Source: Luscinia megarhynchos
Lineage: Eukaryota; Chordata; Aves; Passeriformes; Turdidae
Direction: 5' to 3'
Assembly (NCBI GenBank): GCA_034336665.1
Contig: CM067570.1
Location: 22,339,002 to 22,403,001 of the forward strand
Length of the DNA: 64,000 bases
Shown: positions 41,101-53,100 of the stretch, piece by piece
How positions within the stretch are numbered: position 1 is the stretch's first letter
How the letters are laid out: every line of letters begins with the position of its first letter
Translations under genes and position numbers: made by a program
The notes under the pieces: model-generated
The model's database searches: none
The model's input: the letters and a program-made list of their open reading frames with translations, nothing else
What the model was told of the DNA's origin: nothing

Positions 41101-44100
41101 GGAGGTGTTTGTGAATGCAAATTGCTGATTTTGTATTGTCACATAGAGGTGAATTTGGGTTTATTTCTTTACATATTTTGTCTGAGCAAAGATATTGTTT
41201 TTCAGTTAGTATTTTCCCAATATTTGAATTATTTCTTTTTTAAAATAGGAAGAAAACCAGTGAAATCAGTCAATTCATCAGTCAATCAATCAATCAATCA
41301 CTCAATTTATTGCATAAACACCTGCTATTTTTATCTTACCTTTTGACAGAGAAAAAGAACTATTAAGAATTGAAATATTAGGGAGGTTTTGGGGGATGTA
41401 CCTGTGATTGGTGAACCTCCAGTTCTTCTGGGATCAGTCCAAGTTAAAGCTACAGACTCATGCCGAACAGCAACAATATTGGGAGGTGGAGGAGCATCTG
41501 GGACGTCTAAACAACATTAAAAAATGCAGTAATGTTAAAAATTATTATCACCTTTAAAACAAATTTTTTAGATTTCAAAAATTATAATGGATACTTACCA
41601 AATGGATGCTTTGCAATGACAGGATCTGATTTAAGACCTTCCCCTACTCCATATTTATTTTCAGCCCTGATCCTGAATGTATATTCATTTCCTTCATGAA
41701 GTCTCCGTAACTCTAAATGTGGTTTTCTGGACTGCAGAGGCACAAGTCACCCACTTATTGTTTACATTATCTCTCTTCTCTAGAACATAGTTAGTGATTT
41801 CTGAACCACCATCGTCTTTTGGAGGGCCCCATTTTAAGGTTATGGCATCTGCTGTGACTTCTTCAAATTTCACTGGACCTGTTGGTATGCCAGGTTTGCC
41901 AACAACTTTCACAAAAATAGTGCCTTCCTTGCTGCCAGCAACATTCCTCAGAGTTATTGTGTATTTTCCCGCATCAGCCTTCTGGCAATCATGTACTACA
42001 AGTGTGGTGTTAACTGCTGTAGATTCAAATGCAACTCTTCCACTCTCAGTAATTGCCTGGTCTTCATCCTTCTTCCAAGTTACGGCTGGGACAGGCTTGC
42101 CTTTCATAGGGATTTTAAGACGGAAGTTGCTACCCTCTTTAGCTGTATAGCACAAGTCAGGTAGATCTCTTAAGTCAAGTTCAGGTGCCGCTGTAAAAAA
42201 TGAAGGGAACCAGTTATTATGCGTAAACTCTGTGGTAAAATTAAGATGCTGTTTTAAAGGTGTCTTATTTCTATGCATATATGGTAATGATAGTATACAT
42301 AAAATATAATTTGGGTAAATAAAGCACTGAATTAATGATCTTGCTTCTCACCAACATCATCTCTTGCTACAATTGTGATCTCTGATGGAGTTCCATATCC
42401 AGCATCATTTTGGGCCCTCACTCTAAAAGTGTATTCTTGTCCTTCTTTTAAGTCTCTCATTGAGTAATGGAGGTTCTTCCCCCGCATGACTTCTTGCCAT
42501 TTATCTTCACCGATCAGGACCTCAACAATATATGCAGAAATACGGCTCCCACCATCACTGATAGGTTTCTTCCATACCAAATTGCATGAGGATTTTGTTA
42601 CAGCTGAAGCTTTTAGATCCACAACCGGCCCAGGTGTTTCTAGAAGGAAGAAAAGCATAGTAAGTTTTCATTCAAGTAAAAAATAAAGATTATTTGAACC
42701 AAAAAAATAGGTGGAAAGGATTCATTTTTCCTACCAGAAGCTTTGACAGCATCACGAGTTTCACAAGGATCACCAATACCATATTCATTTTCAGCAAAAA
42801 CTCTGAAGAAGTAAGATTTGCCTTCTTCTAGGTTAGTTATCCTGTAGCTTGTCTTTGGACACTCTGTTGTTACTGTGGACCATGACTTTCTTTCTGCATC
42901 ACGTTTTTCAACAACATAATTTGTGATTGGACTGCCCCCATCTACTAGAGGAGGTTCCCATGTAATGTAGGCAGAATCTTTAGATGCGTCCTTTACAACC
43001 AGGTTAATGGGTGGGCCTGGAGTATCTGGATAAACATAACACCACCATATTTGATTTAGTAACAAAATTTTAAAAACCAATTACAAAGTTAACAAATATA
43101 TTATAATCGGGAAAGCTCTGAGACTTACCGAGTACTTTTACCACAATGGTGTAGGACTTTTGGCCGCAGCTGTTCTCCAGACTGAGGACGTATTTTCCAG
43201 CATCATATTTATTTACATTTTCACAACGCAGGAAGGTATCAAAGTCAGTTGACTTAATGTCTAATCCTGGTCTATCTCTTAGGTTGGCACCCACTTTAGA
43301 CCACGAAATCTTTGGAGGTGGACGTCCTCTTACTGGCACGTAAAGTCTCATTGTAACTCCAGCACGCAACACAAGGACTTTCCTTAGTTCTGCATCAAGT
43401 TCTCCTTCAGGTGGAACTGTATGTTTAAGAAAAAACACCATGTAATTAAAGCATCCTCTTGAAGATGATCACAAAAGTTACTGTGACAAAAATTCCCTTT
43501 TTACTGGCATTTCACTAGACTAACCAACTTCTCATGCTTATGATGATGTTAGTAAGTGTCTTGACTCCTGTTTGAAGATAATTTGCAAGTATACCTTTTC
43601 TTGCACTGATTTCACCTCCTTTTTTCTTTTTGCCCCCTGCCTTTACACCATTTACATTAGAAAGGCACTTAGTTTCTCTAAAATTCAAGGGAGTTTCAGA
43701 GCATCCCGGACTCTAATGATTTCTTGAACTAAGATATTTTTGTGAAGCAATGCTTTTGTATGTGCAGCAAAATGCATGCAAAAGCCAGTATGTCTCTTAA
43801 GGAGTAAGTGTCATATAATCAAAGAGTATCATACAGCTGCTTAGAATAGTAATCTTGGCTTCAAATTATTTAGAAGATATAAAGGTGACTGAAAGTTTTA
43901 AGAAAAATAAAAGATCTGAAAATTCTAATTTTAGCATTAGAAAAAGGGAAAAAGTCTTGAAGATCCAGTAGGATGCAGAAGGCTATGAAGCATACAAATG
44001 AAAGAAGCAGACACCAAATTCTGTTTGGCTCCTAACTGCCCTGTTTTCTTCCAAAACAGCCACTGTTAACCCACATGTTCCAAACAAATCTGAGCTTGTG

Positions 44101-47100
44101 TTCTGTGACAAAGTGTGTCTTGAAACTCATCCCATAAATTGAAGCAAAAGTCAACAAGGCAATGTGTGTTTTGAACGTACTTAAAATGTCTTTGGCAGTG
44201 TGTTTATCAGGAACGTCACTTGGATCGCTGTATCCAATCTTATTGACAGCATAAACACGGAACTGGTACTCTGTATCTTCCATCAGCCCTGTTACCACAA
44301 AATGTGTAGCCTGTAAATTCTTGGGTAGATTGCATCTGACCCAGTTGTCTGTGTCAGCTCGTTTTGATTCCACTAGGTAACCAATGATAGGGCTTCCTCC
44401 ATCATATGCTGGCTTGCTCCATGACAGGCTTATCGAATTACGAGTAGTATCAACCACTTTTGGGAAAGCAGGTGGGCCAGGAGGATCTGGGAATTAAAAC
44501 AACATAAAGTTAGCATACCAAATGCTGCATGGTAATATCTGGAAATAATAATGGAAAACATCTGAGACTTTTAGCTTACATTGAGGATCACGAGCATACA
44601 CTGCTTTAGATGGTGCGCTAGGCTTGCCAGGTCCAGCCTTATTCAATGCTATCACCCGGAACTCATACTCTGTTCCTTCTTGGAGTCCAGTAGCTTTAAC
44701 AGTTCTTTCAATGACAGGCTTTCTGTTCACTTTTGTCCAGTTAAGAGCCTTTGTTTCACGCTTCTCAAGTATATAACCAGTTATTGGGGAGCCACCATCA
44801 CTAGCTGGTGGCTTCCAGCTAACAGTCATAAAGTCTTTTGTTACATTGCTAATTACTGGTGGATCACAAGGTCCAGGTACATCTGTGGAGATTTATTTGA
44901 AAGTTACATGATATTCATAAGTATAGATAAAAACCGAGTGACTAATGAAACTGTTCCACAAAGCACTTACCATATGGGTTCTTAGCAACTGCTGGTTCAG
45001 TCAAGATGGGGTCTCCAACACCATACTTGTTTTCAGCACAAATCCGGAACTGATACTCATGTCCTTCTATTAGTCTCTCCACTGTGCAGCTTGTAATGGG
45101 CACATTGGCACTGACTTGGGCCCAGTTAGGTCTGCTTGTTTCACGCTTGTCTACAATGTAGTTAGTAATTTCTGAACCTCCGTCTTCCAGAGGAGGCTCC
45201 CAAGAAAGCATTGCACGATCTGCATACATATGCTTGATTTTGACAGAGGCTGGTGGGCCAGGCTTATCTAGAACAATTAACATCACATTGTTATAGTTCT
45301 ATCTCTTGCTATACCATTTAATTCTAAATGTATTTATTAATACACAGTCTTTAGCTTACCAAGTACTTTAAGCCTGATTGTTGCTGACTTTGACCCACTT
45401 GCATTTTCAGCAGTAATAGTGTAGTCTCCTGTTTGCTTCCTGTTAACACTGAACAACTCAACTGTAGCAAGATTTCTCTGAGTAGTGATCTTAACACCTT
45501 CAGAAGGCTTTAAAACTTCTCCTTCTTTCTTCCAGGTGATTGCTGGCATTGGCTTGCCATACACATTTGCCTCCAGACGCACATTAGTTCCAGCTTTTAC
45601 TGTAAGCTGTGATTGCATAGACAGATCCAACTCTATTCTGGGAGGAACTGAAAGGAAGGAGTCCAAGAATTAATCAATAGTAGGAGATAAATGTCTCATT
45701 TTGTCACCTGAGTGCTAGTTCCTGACATGCACAGACTTCTTCCAGAGCTATCAAATGCTTTTAAATTCCTTACCATTTTCTGGATGAATGGTCACTGGAT
45801 CAGAAGGTTCTGAAGGTCGGCTAATGTTAACTGCTGTCTTGGCAATTGCTCTAAATTGGTACTGAGCATTTTCTTCCAAACCAGTCACAGTGTACTCTTC
45901 TAGAGGTATTTGATATGGAGTTGTATTGCACCGCTCCCACTTATCACCAGGTAATTTGCAAGCTTCCACAAAGTAGCCAATAAGTTTGCTACCACCATCA
46001 TGCTTTGGTCTTGTCCATACCAGTGATGCAGTACTCTTAGTGACATCAATAACTTCAGGTTTTCCAGGGGGATCTATGGCAAATAAAAACATATTATAGC
46101 ATATTTTTCAAAAAAACATTTAAAAATGGCATTAATATTGTTGGATCCTATTTACTGCATATCTAGAAAGTGCAGTCAGAATGATGTCACAGTAAACATG
46201 AAAGTATAAGCAGAAGAGCAAACTAAAGATCACAATAAGTAGCAGATATATTGAAAATTATCATAAAAATGGTCTATAGCAAAGTATTGGTATGGATGGC
46301 TTACCGACTGGTGCTCTTGCTGTGACAAACTCAGTTGGTTTACTGGGTTTACTTGCTCCAGCTCTGTTCAAAGCATAAATTCTGAAGGTATACTCAAGCC
46401 CTTCGATGAGGCCCACACAAGGGTATTCCGTGGAGCGCACAGCTGTGTCGTTAGCTTTCACCCACAGTAAACTGTTCCTTTCCTTGCGCTCAATGAGGTA
46501 ACCAGTGATTGGACTGCCTCCATCGCTATCTGGTCTATCCCAAGCAACAAAAATGCAGTCCTTATTGACCTTGGTAATACGTGCATTCTTGGGTTCACTG
46601 GGAACATCTAGAAAGGAACACAAAGATAGACATCAATTGTATGCTTTCTTACTAGAAAGTTTAAATAGAGGAAAGCTGCTATCAAAAACTGCCATACCAA
46701 ATGGGTATCTTGCGATCATCTTGCCAGAAGCAAGCGGCTCAGAAATCCCAAAACGATTTTCAGCACGAACACGGAACATGTACTCTTCTCCAGGAATCAG
46801 TTTTCCAATTCTGCAGCTTGTCTTTGTGACAGAAGATAAAGCTGTTACCCAATCTCCTCGGCTTACATCACATTTCTCAACTACATAGTTTGTAATGTTG
46901 CTGCCACCATCTTCAAGAGGTATGTGCCATGAAAGAGTGCAAGCGTCAGCATCTATTTCAGAAATATCGAACGGAGGCTGTGGCGGACCTGGTTTATCTG
47001 CATGGAAGAAGTGTATTAAGAGAAAGGGATGAAATAAAATGGCAACCACTGGAATATAGTAAAACAAGCTTTGTATAAAGCTGGACTGAAAAACAACCAA

Positions 47101-50100
47101 ATGGAACATACCCATGACTGTCACTTTGATTTTCTGACTATCAGTACCAGAGCTATTTTCTGCAGTAAGAGTGTAAAAATCAGTATCTTTCCTAGTCACA
47201 TCCTTAATGATAAGAACAGAAGACTTTTCTGCCTTATGCACGGCGAGGCGGCTGGATGTAACTACATCTTGATCTCCTTTCAGCCATTTACAGACTGGCT
47301 GAGGTTTCCCATATACATGAGCTTCAATTCTCAGTTTCTTTCCAGCTTTAATGTGAACGTGATCAGGCATCAGAATCTTAGGTGGGACTGTAAAAAAAAA
47401 AAATCACACAGAGACAAATAAATTCAACTTCTGTGACATATTAATTGACTTTTTCTTATTTTTTTTTTTATGTGAAAATTCTCTGCTTCTCTTTTAAGTA
47501 GAGTCACCTGTATGAATGACTAGAAAATCTTTAATTTAGGTGCCTCTTATGGACAACTTGAGTTTCTGTGGGTGGCAATATCCATTCCAGTCTTACTTTT
47601 ACATTATTGTACAATTTATAAGAGAATATGTATTAATTCGGATTGCCTTCACACACATTTATGTAGAGATTCGTGCACTATTAATGCACAAAATATAATT
47701 CCTTTTTATCTAAAACCTGTTTCTCACTTATTGCTGACCTACAAAAAAACATGAAGGAGAAGAAAACTGAAGTTCTTAATGAGATAAACCTGCTTGCACA
47801 GCCAATCTTTCTGTCTACTTGAATTATTTTTCTCCTACTTCTTCTTTTGCACAGAATCAATTTTTTTCCCCACAGGAAACCTGGCAGAATGTTTGCTGTA
47901 CTTCCTTCCACTGGCTAGTTTTCAGTCTCCTGTTCCTCTCTTTTTATTCCCATGTCCCAAATTAAGAAGATTCTACTCATTTTACCCTTACCCGACATCT
48001 TCCTGTGCCTCAGGAACCCTGCCACCTTAAATAGGCCAACCTGTCCCCCCTGATTTTTGTTTTATGTTCTCAACCAACCTTACAATATAAACCACTTGTT
48101 TTCTCTTATATTAAAACAGGTCCAGCTTTTCCATTTATCTCTCAAACTACCAGTCTGACACTTTCTTTCATTTAAACTTCACTGAAGGCATTTATTATTT
48201 CTCCCTAATTCTTATCTTCTGGTTCCAACTAAAACCATACCTGAAAAATTATTTATTAATTCTGAATTAGCGGTCAACTCTCATTTTTTTCTGACCTGTC
48301 AAAAAATTCAATACAGTTAACCATAATCCTCCAGATAACTCCATAAAACAAATGCCTTTCTGTGACTCAAAAACCTGTATATCTCACTCATTTAATAATT
48401 AAAGCAGTACATTAGGCAGTATTTAAATTTTTACTTACTGAGTTGTTCTTTAATTTCATATTCTCCTGTAGCTTCTATTGGCAAACTTACTCCTACAGCA
48501 TTTCTAGCTGCCACTCTGAAGTTGTACTTCTTTCCTTCTTTCAGACCAGCTACAACAATGGAGAGATCTTTAACAACTGAATATTCTGTCCAGCGATCTG
48601 CTGGTTGATCATGTTCTTTGTAGCTAACAATGTATCCATCAATTTTAGAGCCTCCATCGCGCAGTGGCGGTAGCCAGCCTAAAGTAGCACTATTCTTTGT
48701 AATTTCAGTAACTTCAAGTTTTCTTGGTGGATCAGGTTCACCTTTCAGGGGAAAAAAGAAACACATTAAATATTGAATTTCCAAGATTTTTCTTGAGTAG
48801 TTAGCAATATTGTTCAGTTCAGAAACACTAACTCAAAAAATGAAAAAATCTGACTGAGAGAAAAACAAACAGAAAACATCCATGGAAGCAAACATAAAAT
48901 ATACATAAAGGCATACTCACTTAGAGGATCTGTTGCAAGAACAGGTTTTGGTATGTCACTTGGAACACCTGACCCATATTCATTCACTGCTGTTACTCTG
49001 AAGTAATATTCATTTCCAGGCACAAGGTTAGCTATCTGGAAACTAGTTTTCTTTAGTTCTGCCGTGACTGTTGCCCAGGTCTTCCTGTCAGCCTCCCGTT
49101 TCTGCAGGATGTAATGAGTCACTGGGCTACCCCCATCATTCTCTGGAGGTGCCCACGAAAGATGGCAGGACATCTTAGTGACATCTGAAACCTTGAAGTC
49201 TGACACAGGTCCAGGAGTATCTATGAAGAAATGTCAATATATGTTAATATTTTCTTCTTTAATAAGTTAAAATTACAGGGGATCAAAAGCTTTCTACATG
49301 GAGGGAGTTAGTGTTAGGTAATAGAGTTATGCTCAAAAACTGTTGCACCTAGGGGTCATAGATATTCCTGCAAAGAACATCCAAAATAGTTAAAGAGTTG
49401 TCTTTAGGTATTTCTCTCATTACTTACCCAGAACTCTGACGTTCACAAATACAGCCTTTTCTCCAGCTGCATTAACAAGTGTCAATGAATATTTGCCTGA
49501 ATCATCACGTGTTGAATCAGGAATGACACAGAAGGCCATAGTGTCAACCAGATCAACTTGTCCTTTTCTAATAACATTGTCAATACCCATTCTCCTCCAG
49601 GTGACTTTTGGTGCTGGGCGGCCCCTCACAATGGCAAAAAGTCTAATAGGGCATCCTGCCCTGACTGTGACTAACTTTCTCATGCTGGCATCCAGCTCAA
49701 TCTCAGGAGGTTCTAAAAGACAAAGAAATAAAACGCAAAGTTTTGCATATGAAATAAAATAAGCCTAAAGCAAATAAAGTTTTGTTGTAAACACTCCAAG
49801 AAAGGATGGGAAAACTCACCAAGAATTTCTTTGGGAGACACAGCTTCTTTCAATTCTGCTGGTCGGCCAAGGCCAACCTGGTTTTGGGCAGAAACCCTGA
49901 ACTCATACAATTGCTTCTCATCCAGGCTGGTAGCTGTGAATTCTGTATGAATAACTTGAGCAGCAACATTACATCGTTTCCATCCTGCTTCGGGATCAGC
50001 ACCCTCAACTTTTGGTCTCATTTCCACAACATATCCAATAATTGGAGCACCACCATCGTACACTGGTTTTCCCCAGCCAAGGGTTAAGGAAGTCTTTGTG

Positions 50101-53100
50101 CTATCAACCACTCTCAGGTTTGTGGGAGGACCAGGTGGTTCTGCAAGACAGTAAAAATTACAAATTAAAATACAGCTGTACAGTTTAGCAATTTGTTAAC
50201 ACTGAAATAATACAGAAAAATTCAATTATATTTTACCTATTGGGTCTTTGGCTATTACAGGTCTTGATGGCAAGCTTGGCTCTCCAAGTCCAACTTCATT
50301 TTCAGCACTGACACGGAACTGGTATTCGTGACCAGGGAAGAGATTAGTAACCTTCTTGCGTCTTTCTGGGATTGGAGTTTTAGTAACAGGAACCCATCTT
50401 AGCGACCGTTTCTCTTTCTTCTCTAAAATGTATCCTGTAATTGATTTGCCACCATCATATTCTGGTGGATTCCAAACTACTGTCATCTCTTCTTTGCTGA
50501 CTCTTGTGACATCTGGAGGGTCGGGGCGTCCAGGTCTATCATATTTAGTTTTTGCAATAATTGGATGTGTTTCTGTTGGTGGGCCAGTGCCCATTTTATT
50601 CTCTGCGCGCACTCTGAATATATATTCATTACCTTCAATGAGGCGTGTCACTTTGGCATAGTCTGTTAGGACAGAGGAAGAGTATGTAGACCAAACCATA
50701 CGCTTGCTTTCACATTTTTCCAGGATGTAGTTCTGTATTTCACAGCCACCATCATCTTCTGGAGGATCCCAAGTAACAGTACATCTATCACTTGAAATGT
50801 CAGTGACTTTCAAGTTTCGTACGGGACCTGGTTTGTCCAAGACAATAACAGTAGCATATGCTACAAAGCTACCAGCTGCATTAGTTGCTGTAATCACATA
50901 TTTCCCACCATCAGTACGCCTTGATTTTGTGAGAACAAACTTAGATGTGTCAGAAGTGTTTTCAATACTGACTCTAGGAGATCTGGTGAGATCTGTGGCA
51001 TCTTTGTCTTTTGTCCATACAACTTCAGGCTGCGGTTTTCCTCTGACTCCAGCCTCAATTCTAATTGGGTCGCCTGCTTTCACAGTTAGAACCCCACTTA
51101 ATTTCAAATCCAGCACTGGTTTCTGGAGATCTTCCTTCACAACAACTTCAGCTGTTTTTACCCAGTTACTTTCACCGGCCTCATTTTTAGTTTGAACTCG
51201 GAATTGGTAAATTTTATTTTCCACACATTTATCTACCATGTAGTGTGTTTCCTTAATGCTGCCTTTGTGAACTCTTTCCCATTCATCTGAATCTTTCAGT
51301 TTTCTCTCAACATGGTAACTTAAATTGGGACTTCCACCATCATAATCTGGCCTTCTCCATTTCAGATATACAAATGTCTTTCCTTTCTCTGCAATGTGAA
51401 GATTTTCTGGCTCTCCAGGCTTGTCAATAGGATTGATAGCAAGGATAGGAGTCTTGGTCTCAATGCAAGGACCTGGACCTATTTTGTTCTCTGCACAAAC
51501 TCTGAAGAAGTATTCACGATTCTCAACAAGATTTGCCTTTACTAATCGTTTAGTAATATCAGAAGAGACAATTGACCATCCCCTCTGATTCGGTTGACGG
51601 TATTCTACTATGTAATTTGTAATTTCAGAGCCACCATTATCCACTGGACTCTCCCAAGAGATCATACAAGAGTCTTTTGTGACATAGCTTATTTTCAGGT
51701 TCTGGCATGGTCCAGGTCTGTCAAGTACATTAACAACAGCAAAAGCCTGAGCCTGCCCACAGCTGTTCTTAGCTGCTATTATATATTTGCCATGATCAGA
51801 TCTTTTGGCTTCTTTCACTTGCAGTTCAACATTAGGTAGATCATGAAGTATTTCAACACGCTTTTCTTGGACTAGTACTTTGCCATCTTTAGACCATGTT
51901 ATTTCAGGATCTGGTCTGCCTTTTACCTTACCAGTAATACGTATTGTTTGACCTACTCGGACAGTAATTAAGTCTCGACAGGTCACATCTAGGCTTATTT
52001 CTGGAGGAGAAAGAATGTCTTTTGCAAGTACGGTTTCTGGTAGTTCTCTTGGTTCTCCTTCACCCACAATGTTGACAGCTTTTATTCGGAACTTATATTC
52101 ATTTCCTTCTATTAATCCAGGTACTCTGAAAGCACACTGTCTAATGAGTTCATCCTTATTAATTCTATTCCACTGGGTAGTTCCAGTTTTCTGACATTCC
52201 ACAATGTATCCCAGAATTGGGCTGCCACCATCCTTGAGGGGCTTTGTCCACACAAGATCAGCTGATTCTTTAGTTTTGTCTTTTAACTTTGGATTTATAG
52301 GTGGTCCAGGAGGAGTGATAGGACGTGATGCTTTTATTGGATCAGAGCTTGGAGATGGTTTGCTTAAGCCCACCATGTTTTCTGCAAAAACTCTGAATTC
52401 ATATGTGTTGCCTTCAAAAAGACCGGTGACCCTGTATTTCATATCAAGTATAGGTGTCTTATTGACACGCACCCATTTACCAGATGCTTCCCGACGTTCA
52501 AGTATATAACCAGTTATTGGAGTTCCACCATCAGATTTTGGTAGGGTCCAAGACACTGTGGCAGCATTTTCTGTAATATCATAAACAGTTGGTTTACCAG
52601 GCGGGGATGGTGGATCAAACATGTACTTAGCAACTGTTGGTTCTGAATCCAGGGGTGCACCAATTCCTATCTTATTTTCTGCACGAACACGGAAAATATA
52701 TTCACAGCCTTTCTGCAGTCGTGGAACCTTAATTTTTGTGTGACTTGTTCCAGAGCTAACCACTCCCCATGTTTCTTTCTTTGATTGACGCTTCTCAACA
52801 ATATAATTTATTATTGGACTCCCACCATCATCTTTAGGCGGGCGCCAAGAAATAACCATATATTCTGGCGTTACTTCAAGAATATTAATAGGACCAGTTG
52901 GTGGGCCTGGAACATCCAAAACTGTTAGGTGCAGTGCCACAGTTTTGCTGCCAGCTGCATTAGATACTGTGAGTAGATATTCTCCCGTATCTTTTCTTAC
53001 ACAGTCTTTGATAGTAAGCACAGTTGAGTAATTGTCAGTCTCAATCTTGTATTTGCCATCTGGTTTAATTTCAGTGTCATCAGTAACCCATTTTGCTGTG

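Larger units (their letters stand above)
38830..43416 (-). repeat. TTN: C-zone super-repeat C2
   Basis: Exons w36 to w44 plus the first Fn3 of w45 in 11-domain order. One Fn3 is split over w40 and w41. Confidence 0.92.
44181..49712 (-). repeat. TTN: C-zone super-repeat C1
   Basis: Eleven exons (w25 to w35), each one complete domain, in the order Ig-FF-Ig-FFF-Ig-FFF. First repeat with the third Ig-FFF block, so this is where the D-zone changes to the C-zone. Confidence 0.92.

Noticed and set aside
41334..41401. A longer form of exon w40 that uses the GGTAAGA donor
   Set aside because: It adds 62 bp and breaks the frame, while w40 (105 bp) plus w41 (198 bp) make one perfect Fn3 of 303 bp. Kept only as a possible alternative donor.
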